Positions 50,937 to 59,395 of a stretch of DNA of 64,000 bases are shown here, piece by piece. The notes beneath the pieces were generated by a model. That model searched no databases, was not told the DNA's origin, and was given only the letters and a program-made list of their open reading frames with translations. Both the position numbers and the translations under genes were made by a program. Position 1 is the stretch's first letter. The number at the start of each line of letters is the position of its first letter. The DNA lies in contig OZ244625.1 of NCBI GenBank assembly GCA_965218555.1, positions 4,030,001-4,094,000 on the forward strand, written 5' to 3'. Source of the DNA: JAPPLB01 sp965218555 (GTDB lineage Bacteria > Acidobacteriota > Terriglobia > Bryobacterales > UBA6623).

Positions 50937-52673
50937 TCATCCCGATCCGAGCAGTTCTTTCAATATCGGCAACTGCCTTTGATAAAAAACCAGCAGCGCC
51001 ATGCCGAGATAGAATACGCCGCAGCCGGCGATTCCGATGCGATGGATCCAGCCGGGGCGCAACGGCTTCGGCAAGTATGCCAGGTTATTGCGCAAGATGA
51101 AGAAAGAGCTGAGCCCCAGCCCGACATTGTTCACGTTGGCAATCAACAACACCATCACCTTGGGATTTTCATACTTCGTGAAATACCAGGCGCAGAGAAA
51201 CGACCACACGACGTAGAAGATCAGGATCGAGTAGTAGATGCGCCCCACTTGACCCGGCTTCATCCGCTCACGAATGCGGCGGCTGCCGGACCAGAAAATG
51301 TCGGTCCAGCGGCGGCACACGTCCTCCACGATCGACATCTGACTCGGCAGCAGCACCAGCAGACCGACGATCAGCATGGCGGTCCACAGGCCCTCTTGCA
51401 TCGCCGGACCGAACATGCCGGAATGGCGAGCCCCGTCGGCGGAAATGATGGCCTGCGCCCAGTCGAGGCCCTCCGTATCGCGGAACAACGCCGAGTTCGG
51501 GGAGAACTGAATCGACAGAAGCGCGGGCAAGGCCATCCCCATGACGCAGCCGGGCCCCCAAATGAAGCACTGGTCGACGACGATCGTGCGCCACCAGCCC
51601 TTCCACCGGCGGAGATTCTCTTCCGATAATACGAAGACTTTTCCGATGTGGCTGAGCGTCACCTTTCGTCCGCCGATGGCGCTGGGAATGGCGCCCACTT
51701 GTCCTCCCATGCCCCAGCCCTTGTCACGGCAATAGTTGCTGTAGGTGGCGTTGCCCAAACCACCACCCCCGGCATATCCGATGAACGCTCCCAGCAAGGC
51801 GATCTGTGTCAGCAGCAAGACGGGCCACTCCCCGTCGCGAAACCGCGCGACGAACAGGTTCGCGACGTTTTCTCCGTCCCACTTGCCGTCGCCGTCGAGG
51901 TCGTCGAAAGCGATGACTCTGCCGGACCTGTCGCGCTCCCTGACGGGTTCGACGACATCCAGATGCCCGTCGCGATCGAAGTCTTCGTCCGGGTCGAGCA
52001 CTCCGTTACCGTTGCGGTCCTCCCCGGCAACAACCGGCATGTTGCCGACCTTCAAGAAGCCGCTGAAGACATCGCCCCAATTCTTCGGGCTGACAAACGA
52101 GACGCCCATGATCAGGCAGAAGCCGAGCACGGCAAAGACCTTCACAGTCATCACCGCCTGCATCATGTTGTAGATTTTGCCGCCGACCAGAATGGGCAGC
52201 GAGACCACGCCGAGCAACACGAAGGCCAGCATTGTCACCAGAGCACGGTCTTCCTCGCCGGGAACGCGGTCCAGAAACAAGGCAGCGAGCACGGCGGCGG
52301 CTTGTGTGGACAGCCCGGGGATCAGAGACCCCAAGCTGAGCAGGAACAACACACCGATCCAAAACGGCGGCCCGGGCCTGGCCCGCATGAACCCGGTGAA
52401 GACCGGCTCACCCGTGTACAGCGCATAGCGGCCGCATTCCATGTTGTAGAAGACCTGGCCTAGGATCGCGACGGCGGCCAGCCACATGAGGCTACCCCCG
52501 TAGCGCGCCGTGATCTCCGCACCCAATAGCCACTCGCCGCCGGCAATCTGAATCCCGCACATGACGATCCCCGGACCGATAAACCCGGCTATGTTGCGAA
52601 GGTCGGGCGCTTTCGGCTCAGGCAAATCCCCGACCGTCCACGTCGGGAGACAAGTCTTGGGAAGGTCGGGCAT
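50937..52673 (-). CDS. Nramp-like metal transporter with EF-hand-like insertion
   Basis: 578 residues with about 11-12 hydrophobic helices. The N-terminal core (IAGFIGPGIVMCGIQIAGGEW, GLSTQAAAVLAALF) resembles the Nramp/LeuT-fold metal transporters found in Acidobacteriota and Planctomycetes. Between helices, at about residues 215-270 (bases 51864-52031), is an acidic insert with three calcium-loop-like motifs: EDRNGNGVLDPDED, DFDRDGHLDVVE and DDLDGDGKWDGE. Extracytoplasmic calcium binding that gates or stabilises the carrier is a reasonable inference. Ion specificity cannot be assigned; the canonical Nramp DPGN is replaced by GPG. Confidence 0.75.
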   Translation of the reverse strand: MPDLPKTCLPTWTVGDLPEPKAPDLRNIAGFIGPGIVMCGIQIAGGEWLLGAEITARYGGSLMWLAAVAILGQVFYNMECGRYALYTGEPVFTGFMRARPGPPFWIGVLFLLSLGSLIPGLSTQAAAVLAALFLDRVPGEEDRALVTMLAFVLLGVVSLPILVGGKIYNMMQAVMTVKVFAVLGFCLIMGVSFVSPKNWGDVFSGFLKVGNMPVVAGEDRNGNGVLDPDEDFDRDGHLDVVEPVRERDRSGRVIAFDDLDGDGKWDGENVANLFVARFRDGEWPVLLLTQIALLGAFIGYAGGGGLGNATYSNYCRDKGWGMGGQVGAIPSAIGGRKVTLSHIGKVFVLSEENLRRWKGWWRTIVVDQCFIWGPGCVMGMALPALLSIQFSPNSALFRDTEGLDWAQAIISADGARHSGMFGPAMQEGLWTAMLIVGLLVLLPSQMSIVEDVCRRWTDIFWSGSRRIRERMKPGQVGRIYYSILIFYVVWSFLCAWYFTKYENPKVMVLLIANVNNVGLGLSSFFILRNNLAYLPKPLRPGWIHRIGIAGCGVFYLGMALLVFYQRQLPILKELLGSG

Positions 52674-52928
52674 GAGAGCTGGAAGACTAGAGGTAGTAAC
52701 AGCGGCTGCCCTGTGGATAACCGGCTGCGCAAACCGCGGAATACGAGCGCAATGATAGCCTACGTTTATTGCCGGCCAGGGTGTGCACCGAAGAGGTGCG
52801 GACCCATAGCCACGGGCTGATCCGGGGTTCTTCGCTTTCCGGGTTCATGCGCAAGCCGGGCCGGCTCCCGTCGGCGGTGGTGTTGTTGATATCCGCACGT
52901 GGCTGCGCAACCAGATAGGGCCGGAAGG
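52674..52928. other. Intergenic region, unassigned
   Basis: A leftward open frame here (52687-52968) contains a stretch LRMNPESEEPRISPWLW but overlaps the end of the neighbouring gene and has no family I know. No structured RNA was recognised. Left unassigned. Confidence 0.35.
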
Positions 52929-54374
52929 TCAGTACTTCGGCACGCTGGGATCGACCTGGTCGCTCCAAGCCAAAATCCCGCCCGCCAGGTTCCTCAGCTT
53001 TCGGAAGCCGGCCGTCTGCAGGAAGTCGATGGCCTTGGCGCTGCGTCTGCCGGACTTGCAGTGAACAACGATTTCGTCCGCCGCATTCAGCTCATGGACC
53101 CGGCTCGGCAGTTGTCCCAGCGGAATCAACGTCGTGCCTGCGATGCGGCAGATATCGAACTCGTGCGGCTCCCGCACGTCCAGGACGAAGACGTCTTTGC
53201 CGGCGTCGAGCTCAGCCTTCAGCTCGACCGCTGAGATCTCCGCAATGCCGTCTTCGGCCGCGGCTTCTTCCTGTTGCTGCGGGATGCCGCAGAACTGCTG
53301 GTAATCGATGAGCTCCGTGACCGTCGGGTTGTCACCGCAGACAGGGCACTCGCGGTTCCGGCGCAGCTTCAGCTCGCGGAAGCGCATGTTCAACGCGTCG
53401 TAGAGGACCAGCCGGCCGCTCAGCGTCTCGCCTTTGCCGAGGATCAGCTTTACGGTCTCCGTAGCCTGGATGCTGCCGATGAGCGCCGGCAAGATGCCCA
53501 GCACGCCGCCCTCGGCGCAACTCGGAACCAGACCCGGCGGCGGCGGCTCGGGGTACAGGCAGCGGTAGCAGGGTCCGCCGTCGTGATGAAAAACGGTGGC
53601 CTGGCCTTCGAACCGGAAGATCGAGCCGTAGGCGTTCGGCTTGTTCAACAGCACACAGGCATCGTTGACCAGGTAGCGTGTCGGAAAGTTGTCCGTCCCG
53701 TCGACGACGACGTCGTAGTCTTTGATGATGTCCAGTGCGTTGGCGCTCGTGAGCGCGGTTTCGTACTTGGCGATCTCGATGTTCGGGTTGATGTCGAGCA
53801 TCCGGTCGGCTGCCGAGTCGATCTTGGGCCGGCCCACGTCCTTCGTGCCGTGAATGACCTGCCGCTGCAGGTTCGACTCATCGACCACATCGAAGTCGAC
53901 AATGCCGATCTTCCCGACGCCCGCCGCCGCGAGATAGAGCCCCAACGGCGCGCCCAGACCTCCGGTGCCGATCATGAGCACTTTGGCCTGTTTCAGCTTC
54001 AACTGCCCTTCCATGCCCACCTCGGGCATGATCAAGTGGCGGCTGTAACGTTGTATCTCTTCGTTGCTCAATTGAACGGCCGCCGGCGGCGCCGCGACCG
54101 TGCTTCCGCCCGCGATCGAAGGAACGATGCTGATCGTCCCGTCGCCGGAAACCCGGGTCTGGTCTTTGTCGAGGTAACGAATGTCCTCGTCGTCGACGTA
54201 CACGTTCACGAAGCTGCGCAGCCTGCCTTCGTCGTTGAACAGGTGACGGCGCAGGCCGGCGTGACGGGTGGTCAGCTTGTCGAGAGCTTCACCCACCGTG
54301 GCGGCTTCGACTTCAACGGCGTCCTGGCCGCCGGCGTACTGCCGCAGCGGTGTGGGAATCAGAATCTTGGCCAT
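52929..54374 (-). CDS. CysO/MoaD-like ubiquitin fold fused to MoeB/MoeZ-type E1 and rhodanese
   Basis: 481 residues. Residues 1-90 are a beta-grasp sulfur-carrier domain (MAKILIPTPLRQYAGG, FVNVYVDDEDIRYL) ending in Gly89-Gly90 (IVPSIAGG), exactly where free MoaD/CysO proteins end. About 100-350 is a MoeB/ThiF adenylyltransferase: RYSRHLIMPEVGMEGQ, MIGTGGLGAPLGLY, R in NLQRQVIHG, zinc pairs CYRC and CPVC, and a cysteine in VPSCAEGG. About 385-481 is a rhodanese domain with active CKSGRRS. In Mycobacterium, MoeZ thiocarboxylates CysO for cysteine synthesis. Here carrier and enzyme are one chain, so the Gly-Gly must be freed by cleavage, presumably by the JAMM protease next door. Start ATG overlaps the protease stop (TAATG). 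Confidence 0.88.
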   Translation of the reverse strand: MAKILIPTPLRQYAGGQDAVEVEAATVGEALDKLTTRHAGLRRHLFNDEGRLRSFVNVYVDDEDIRYLDKDQTRVSGDGTISIVPSIAGGSTVAAPPAAVQLSNEEIQRYSRHLIMPEVGMEGQLKLKQAKVLMIGTGGLGAPLGLYLAAAGVGKIGIVDFDVVDESNLQRQVIHGTKDVGRPKIDSAADRMLDINPNIEIAKYETALTSANALDIIKDYDVVVDGTDNFPTRYLVNDACVLLNKPNAYGSIFRFEGQATVFHHDGGPCYRCLYPEPPPPGLVPSCAEGGVLGILPALIGSIQATETVKLILGKGETLSGRLVLYDALNMRFRELKLRRNRECPVCGDNPTVTELIDYQQFCGIPQQQEEAAAEDGIAEISAVELKAELDAGKDVFVLDVREPHEFDICRIAGTTLIPLGQLPSRVHELNAADEIVVHCKSGRRSAKAIDFLQTAGFRKLRNLAGGILAWSDQVDPSVPKY

Positions 54375-54799
54375 TACTTCTCTCCGTATTCCAAATCTTC
54401 TTTTGCAGCGGATGTCTGGTCCGCGTCGGGGAGCCAACTGTTGGCGTGGTCGAACGTCCCGTTCTTGATCGAGAGGACCACGAACGAATACCACGGACAC
54501 GAGTTCCGGAGATCCGTCTCGGAAAAATACGCATCGCAATCCGGATGCGAATGATAGATGCCGATCAGTTCCAGCTTGCGCGACCGCGCCTCGGTGTCCG
54601 CGGCGAGCAAGGCCTTCTGATCCAAAACGTAGCGGGCTGCCTGCGGGCCGTCATGCACATTCTCCATGCGCAGCGCCTCGGTCACGGTCTTCGCGCCGTT
54701 TTGGCTGTTGCCGAGCATCACGCCGACGCACTCATTCGGATAGATCGCCTGCGCATGGGCAACCATCTCCGCCCAAGGCTGCTGCTCGATGCGAATCAT
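54374..54799 (-). CDS. mec: JAMM/MPN-family metalloprotease (Mec-like)
   Basis: 141 residues, the size of bacterial stand-alone JAMM proteases (M67). The zinc site is complete: E23 (NECVGVML), H83 and H85 in HSHPDCDAYFSETD, S93 and D96, fitting HxH-x7-S-x2-D exactly. Mycobacterial Mec releases cysteine from the CysO C-terminus. Here it lies between cysM and the CysO-MoeZ fusion with overlapping codons on both sides (ATGA with cysM, TAATG with the fusion), so the three are made together. It could both cut the fusion after its internal Gly-Gly and release cysteine. Function is inferred from motif and neighbours. Confidence 0.88.
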   Translation of the reverse strand: MIRIEQQPWAEMVAHAQAIYPNECVGVMLGNSQNGAKTVTEALRMENVHDGPQAARYVLDQKALLAADTEARSRKLELIGIYHSHPDCDAYFSETDLRNSCPWYSFVVLSIKNGTFDHANSWLPDADQTSAAKEDLEYGEK

Positions 54800-55737
54800 T
54801 CTTCGTCCCAGAAATGCTCGCTCAGATACTTGTCCGCGGCGTCGCAAAGAATCGTGACGATCACGCCTTTCTCGATCCGCGACGCCACTTCGAGGGCGGC
54901 CGCGACATTCGCGCCCGAAGAGATTCCGACCAGCAGGCCCTCCTCTTTCGCAAGCCGCTTGACCAGCTTGTAGGCATCCTCGGTGTCGATGCCGATGTTT
55001 TCGTCGGCAAGCCCTTCATCGTAAATGCCAGGGACGATGGCGGTGGGCATGTGCTTCAGCCCCTCGAGGCCGTGAAAGCCGCTGGAGGGCTGCATGGAGA
55101 TCAGCTTCACGTCGCTCGAGTACGCGCGCAGCCGCCGGCCGACGCCCATGAACGTCCCGCTCGTGCCCAGGCCCGTGACGAAGTGCGTGATGCGCCCGCG
55201 CGTCTGATTCCAGATCTCGACGCCCGTACCGTCATAGTGAGCGAGCCAGTTGGCCGGGTTGTTGTACTGATCCGGATAGAAATACTTGTCCGGGTTGTTG
55301 CGGTATTCCTCCCGGCAGGCTCGAATCGCCCCGTCGGATCCCTCCGCGGCGTCCGTCAGCACGACCTCGGCGCCGTAGGCTTTCAGGATCCGTTTGCGCT
55401 CCGGCGAGGCATTGGCCGGCAGGAACAGCCGCACGCTGTACCCCTTGGCGGCCACGATCATGGCGTATGCGATGCCGGTATTCCCGCTGGTGGCGTCGAT
55501 GAGCGTACCGCCGGGCTTGAGTTTCCCGGTCCGTTCGCCGTCGCGGATCATGTTCAGCGCCGGACGGTCCTTGACGGAGCCGCCCGGGTTGAAGCCCTCG
55601 CCCTTGCCGTAGATCTCGACTCCCGGAAACTCCCGGCTGATGTGCGGCAACCGGACCAGGGGCGTGTTACCGATGTGATCGAGCACCGAGACGGCGCCAT
55701 CCACATCGCCCTCCGTTCTTGTTGCTTCGGCCGCCAT
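54796..55737 (-). CDS. cysM: Cysteine synthase, CysM type (PLP-dependent)
   Basis: About 313 residues from ATG 55737 (upstream in-frame starts exist to 55764). It has the beta-replacing PLP fold II motifs: HIGNTPLVRL, PLP lysine K56 in PGGSVKDRPA, SGNTG (84-88) for the substrate carboxylate, and the phosphate loop GLGTSGTFMG. In the CysO pathway CysM joins O-phosphoserine and the CysO thiocarboxylate. The downstream mec and CysO-MoeZ genes favour that role over use of free sulfide and O-acetylserine, though the sequence alone cannot exclude it. First gene of the operon. Confidence 0.88.
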   Translation of the reverse strand: MAAEATRTEGDVDGAVSVLDHIGNTPLVRLPHISREFPGVEIYGKGEGFNPGGSVKDRPALNMIRDGERTGKLKPGGTLIDATSGNTGIAYAMIVAAKGYSVRLFLPANASPERKRILKAYGAEVVLTDAAEGSDGAIRACREEYRNNPDKYFYPDQYNNPANWLAHYDGTGVEIWNQTRGRITHFVTGLGTSGTFMGVGRRLRAYSSDVKLISMQPSSGFHGLEGLKHMPTAIVPGIYDEGLADENIGIDTEDAYKLVKRLAKEEGLLVGISSGANVAAALEVASRIEKGVIVTILCDAADKYLSEHFWDEE

Positions 55738-56415
55738 GGGGAAACCTCGTGTCATTGTAGACAACTGTGCTGGGAAGGGTCGGCCGAAATGCTTGAAAAA
55801 GAAAGCACTTCCGGGATGTTGAGCCGGTCTCTTCTCAGCCTAGAAAATCACAATCATGTCAGTCAAGAATAGGGTGATTCCATCTTCTTCGATGCTCCAC
55901 GGACCCTCTGCGTCGCAAGAATCTCGAACTTCCCTGGTCGAGAGCGTAGGTTTCGGCCCCCATCACCCGTCGCAGGCGTGTTCAACGACGGCTGATTGGT
56001 GACGGCTGGCGATGGGTTGGTTCGACGCGATCTACCTTCTGAAGCCAAGCGGCTAGCCTGGCTTGTCTGCGAGCTGATGCCCGGTGCAAAGGAGGCTTAT
56101 ATACGACCTTACCTATGAGCCTGCTACGCGGTGGACTTCACTTGTGCTTCATGAACCGCCAAGCCTTCTTCGGCGGCTTGGCAAGGATTGCCGCGCGACG
56201 TTCTCCGGCGTGTCCGGGATGGCCCGGATGCGCGATTTCTCCAGTGGACGGCCGCGCGGGCACTTTGGCTTCAGCTTCGGCTTCGTCATCTTGTCCCATG
56301 GACTTGGCCTCGCGGGTAGTGTCTCAGTCCTGAGACACTACCCGCTACCGGGGCGACGTGGCGCGCATCTACAGATCCAGGACTAAAATTCGTTCGGCAG
56401 TGAGACAGGCTGTTT
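55738..56415. other. Intergenic region, no gene supported
   Basis: About 680 bp. Short frames on both strands lack codon character or family likeness. The region holds a long palindrome (listed separately) close to the end of the HNH gene. Confidence 0.45.
56312..56345. repeat. 34-bp palindrome, 16-bp perfect arms
   Basis: GCGGGTAGTGTCTCAG (56312-56327) and its exact reverse complement (56330-56345) with a two-base centre TC. There is no T-run, so a simple terminator is unlikely. The arm resembles transposon-type ends, and two ends abutting would give such a structure; a binding site for a dimeric protein or a REP-like element is also possible. Confidence 0.85.
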
Positions 56416-56985
56416 TCATACCGTCTTGGACGGATACACCCACAGTGTCAACTCCTCCAACGGCGGGAATTTTAGTGGCAACATGCGCACGTCGAACGGC
56501 ATAGTGGGTTCGTCATCGATCCGATCCAACGCCGAGTCCAAGCGTCCGTGTTTCTCGCAGTATCGAGCCACGATCTTGATGTACCTTCGTAGCAAGAGGA
56601 TCGGTGGGAAACGCCTCTTGGCCAGCATCCATTCGAGCATGTCGCGCCCACCCTTCGAGCTGTTGCATCGCCGGCACGCCAAGATGAGATTATCGGGCGC
56701 ATCCGGTCCGCCGCGCATCTTCGGAATCAGGTGGTCGGCGCACAGATGGTGTGTGTCGCCACAGTAATAGCAGGCTTGCGGCATCGTCATCTTGATTCGC
56801 TCATCGTCATAGAGCGACCTCATTTTCATCGTGCCATCGATTAATCGACGCTGAAGCTTGGCACGGATCATGTGATCCACCATCGTATATTTCAGCGCAC
56901 CTCGTTCAAGAGCTGAATGCGCACGCGCCAGATTCGCATAGCTGAAGGCGATCTGCTCGCGGATGGTAGTCGGCTGTTTTGGCAT
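56416..56985 (-). CDS. HNH endonuclease-domain protein
   Basis: 189 residues. The HNH/zinc core is at about residues 70-115: CYYCGDTHHLCADHLIPK, then PDNLILACRRCNSSKG, giving two C-x2-C pairs and the central DH and N of the nuclease site. The N-terminal helix-rich part (YANLARAHSALERG) and the C-terminus are not recognised. Stand-alone HNH proteins like this are often mobile or defence-related, but no phage or restriction genes are adjacent. GC-rich as the neighbours; start ATG 56985. Confidence 0.82.
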   Translation of the reverse strand: MPKQPTTIREQIAFSYANLARAHSALERGALKYTMVDHMIRAKLQRRLIDGTMKMRSLYDDERIKMTMPQACYYCGDTHHLCADHLIPKMRGGPDAPDNLILACRRCNSSKGGRDMLEWMLAKRRFPPILLLRRYIKIVARYCEKHGRLDSALDRIDDEPTMPFDVRMLPLKFPPLEELTLWVYPSKTV

Positions 56986-57178
56986 GGTTCCCCGCAGACA
57001 GCGTGATCGAATTCGAGGCTGTCAGCTGCGGGCGGTTCCGTCTGTTCGCACCAACGCCGTCCCGGGCGTATCAACCGACCCCGCTAAGGACCGTGTCAAA
57101 TTGGCCCCGTTAGGTATGTGGTTTTCAAATAGCATCCTGTAATCTCTGGTTTGCAGGCAATATCAGCAACGCCTGAAG

Positions 57179-57748
57179 CTACTCATCCGGGAACGAATCC
57201 GCCGCACCTCGGAACCGTTCCCGCATTCGGGCGTTGAACTCCTGTGTCTTGCCTCGGGGGATGCTCAGCGTCGTCCACTCGTCGGCCCGGAGATGCTTGG
57301 CCAGGAACACGATCTGACCCACGTGATAGGCGTTGTGCGTGAGTTGCCGTTGGATCGCTTCAAGGACGGAGTGAGGCTCGTTTCGGATGAGCACGGGCTT
57401 TTCCAGGTCTGCCGGGGCAAGGCTCTCCATCGTCTCGAACACCCGTCTCCAGCCCTCCTCCCAGCGATGCAGTAGAGCTTCGCGCGTATCCTCGCCGGCG
57501 ATCTCGAACTCTTGATCCCGGTGGCGGTCCGGCTTCTCCCCATCGGTCGTGAGAAAGTCCGTCCAACGCGAGCGCAGGTTGCCGGCGACGTGCTTGACGA
57601 TCAACGACACGCTGTTCGACACGGCGTCCGGCCGGCGGAGGAAGTCTGCGTCGGAGACCTGAGAGAGTGCGTCGTCGGCCAGTTTCTTCAGGCGGCGGAA
57701 CTCGCGGGTCGCGCCTGCCAGGTATGCCTCTTCCAAGGTCTCAGCCAT
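57179..57748 (-). CDS. DinB-like / DUF1572 protein
   Basis: 189 residues, a four-helix bundle of the DinB/YfiT superfamily. The metal-ligand histidines are in VKHVAGN (about residue 53) and HNAYHVGQ (about residue 138, HxxxHxxQ). RWTDFLTTDGEK is typical of DUF1572. Family members include thiol S-transferases that use bacillithiol or mycothiol, but the reaction here is unknown. It lies 49 bp after the SelA-like gene on the same strand and may be co-transcribed. Confidence 0.83.
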   Translation of the reverse strand: MAETLEEAYLAGATREFRRLKKLADDALSQVSDADFLRRPDAVSNSVSLIVKHVAGNLRSRWTDFLTTDGEKPDRHRDQEFEIAGEDTREALLHRWEEGWRRVFETMESLAPADLEKPVLIRNEPHSVLEAIQRQLTHNAYHVGQIVFLAKHLRADEWTTLSIPRGKTQEFNARMRERFRGAADSFPDE

Positions 57749-57797
57749 GTGCTGTTTTCCCGGGAATACATCGCCTCCAGCTCACCCGCGGTGGGCT

Positions 57798-58955
57798 CTA
57801 TCCGCTCCACTTCATCAGACGTTCCTCTGACCAATAGAGGTCGTGGAAGGGTATGTTCCGTTGCGGTTCCCTGGGGTCATCCATAAGCCGCTTGAGGGCC
57901 TCTCCGATCGCGCCGGCGTCAGCCTCGTCCATCACTCGCAGGTTCAGCGCGATCGTCCCGCAACCCCCCTTGTCGCTGGCTCCGTTAACCCACAGAGCAG
58001 GATCGCTTTCCCGGAGTACGTTGGCGAATTGTGTGGCCGTGAGGCCGGCGCTTTCCGGCAATTCGACATGGACAAAAGGCGACCCCGCGGCGTGATGCAC
58101 CGAGACATGCCGGCCCAGGACTTCCGCTAGACTGTCGAAGCGTCGTTGCTCGCCTTCCAGGTCACGCGAATACCATTGCTCGACCGCCCCCATGCATCCG
58201 GCGATCCCCTCCTTGCCGACCTTCATCGCCCGTCCGATGCCCCAGTTCTGCAGATACGTGGCACGAATGAAATCCTTTTTGCCGCAGATCATCCCCGATG
58301 TCGGGGCGCCCATCATCTTGTGAGCGCTCGTGATCACGGCCGCTGAACCGGCCTGCACAAGAGGTCGAACATCGGGTTCACCCGCCGCATCAGTGATCAC
58401 AGGCACCCCGCTCCGACCCGCGATCTCGACGCACGCCTCAAGGGGAATGAAGTTGCCCTCGGGGTGCACCACGCCGTTCTCAACGAACAAGACGGCCGCG
58501 GTATGGGGGCCGATCGCGTTGCGAAGGTGAAACGCATCGCAGTGGTTGGCGGTGCCGATGAGCTTCAACTCGGCCCCGGCTATTCGGACCATCTGCGCGA
58601 CTTCTCCGCCGAAGTTCACATTGTGGCCGAGTTGCATCACGACTTCGTTCTTCATTCCGGTCGTATCCGGCAGTTGGACGATGCGGCCCAAATCGGACCC
58701 TGTCATGGCGGCGGCAACCGTCTCGGCGATTCCGGACGCCGAGCAGCCCGTCACGCAGCCGGCTTCAGCTCCGGTCCAGTGAGCGATGACCTTGCCGGCA
58801 GCGGCCTGCAACTCGTCGATGTCGAAGCTCATCGACATGGCCTCATCCGAGATCTGACGGACTTCCGGCGGAACGACATTGGCGCCGACGATCGTCGACA
58901 TCCCCATCGCGTTGAGAATACGCTTGACGCCGTATTTGGATTCGAGTTCAGTCAT
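57798..58955 (-). CDS. SelA-like PLP-dependent enzyme (not a true selenocysteine synthase)
   Basis: 385 residues of PLP fold type I. The PLP Asp is in VITDAAGEPD and the Schiff-base Lys in SAHKMMGAPTSG. The N-terminus ILNAMGMSTIVGANVV is typical of the SelA/DgaE-like group of lyases. It is shorter than true SelA and lacks that enzyme's extra N-terminal tRNA-binding domain; there are no selB or selC signs, so an amino-sugar or amino-acid lyase is more likely. Its start codon is almost back-to-back with the divergent hotdog gene (about 11 bp), so each promoter must lie inside the other gene. Confidence 0.8.
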   Translation of the reverse strand: MTELESKYGVKRILNAMGMSTIVGANVVPPEVRQISDEAMSMSFDIDELQAAAGKVIAHWTGAEAGCVTGCSASGIAETVAAAMTGSDLGRIVQLPDTTGMKNEVVMQLGHNVNFGGEVAQMVRIAGAELKLIGTANHCDAFHLRNAIGPHTAAVLFVENGVVHPEGNFIPLEACVEIAGRSGVPVITDAAGEPDVRPLVQAGSAAVITSAHKMMGAPTSGMICGKKDFIRATYLQNWGIGRAMKVGKEGIAGCMGAVEQWYSRDLEGEQRRFDSLAEVLGRHVSVHHAAGSPFVHVELPESAGLTATQFANVLRESDPALWVNGASDKGGCGTIALNLRVMDEADAGAIGEALKRLMDDPREPQRNIPFHDLYWSEERLMKWSG

Positions 58956-58966
58956 GAATGGTTATT

Positions 58967-59395
58967 ATGGGCACTGTGATCAAGATAGGAACAACCCTGG
59001 AGCGAAAGCTCATCGTAAAGGAAGCGGACTGCATTTCGTTTCTCGGCAACGACGTCAGACCGTCTCTCGCCTCGCCGTGCATGATCGTCCACATGGAAGT
59101 CGCGGCGCGCGACGCCGTGCTCCCGCACCTCGCAGAAGGCCAGGACACCGTCGGTACCCGCGTCGATGTATCGCACCTCGACGCAACGCCGCTGGGCGAT
59201 GAAGTGACGTACAAAGCTATCGTCACGGCCGTCGACGGAAGGAAAATCACCTTTGACGTGGAAGCGATCGATTCACGCGAAACCGTTGGGCGGGGCACCC
59301 ACGAACGCTATGTGATCGACGTCGAGCGGTTCGCGCGCGGGTTGAAGAAGAAGTTCGGCCAGGGAGGCCCTCAGTCGCCGGCGGCCCGTCCGTGA
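58967..59395 (+). CDS. Hotdog-fold thioesterase, fluoroacetyl-CoA thioesterase (FlK)-like
   Basis: About 142 residues (start ATG 58967; ATG 58958 or GTG 58976 also possible). The hotdog core reads SPCMIVHMEVAARDAV on the central helix, then VGTRVDVSHLDATPLGDEV, matching the FlK-like pattern with the Glu on the helix and the His in the HLxATPxG stretch. Most bacterial members are general acyl-CoA thioesterases of unknown substrate. The 3' end overlaps the next, opposite-strand gene by 25 bp. Confidence 0.75.
   Translation: MGTVIKIGTTLERKLIVKEADCISFLGNDVRPSLASPCMIVHMEVAARDAVLPHLAEGQDTVGTRVDVSHLDATPLGDEVTYKAIVTAVDGRKITFDVEAIDSRETVGRGTHERYVIDVERFARGLKKKFGQGGPQSPAARP

Noticed and set aside
52687..52968. 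93-residue leftward frame with a SPWLWVRTSS stretch
   Set aside because: It overlaps the end of the CysO-MoeZ fusion on the same strand, and no family or good start could be supported; left as unassigned intergenic.
57798..58955. True selA (selenocysteine synthase)
   Set aside because: Shorter than SelA, no tRNA-binding N-terminal domain and no neighbouring selB; better placed with SelA-like lyases.
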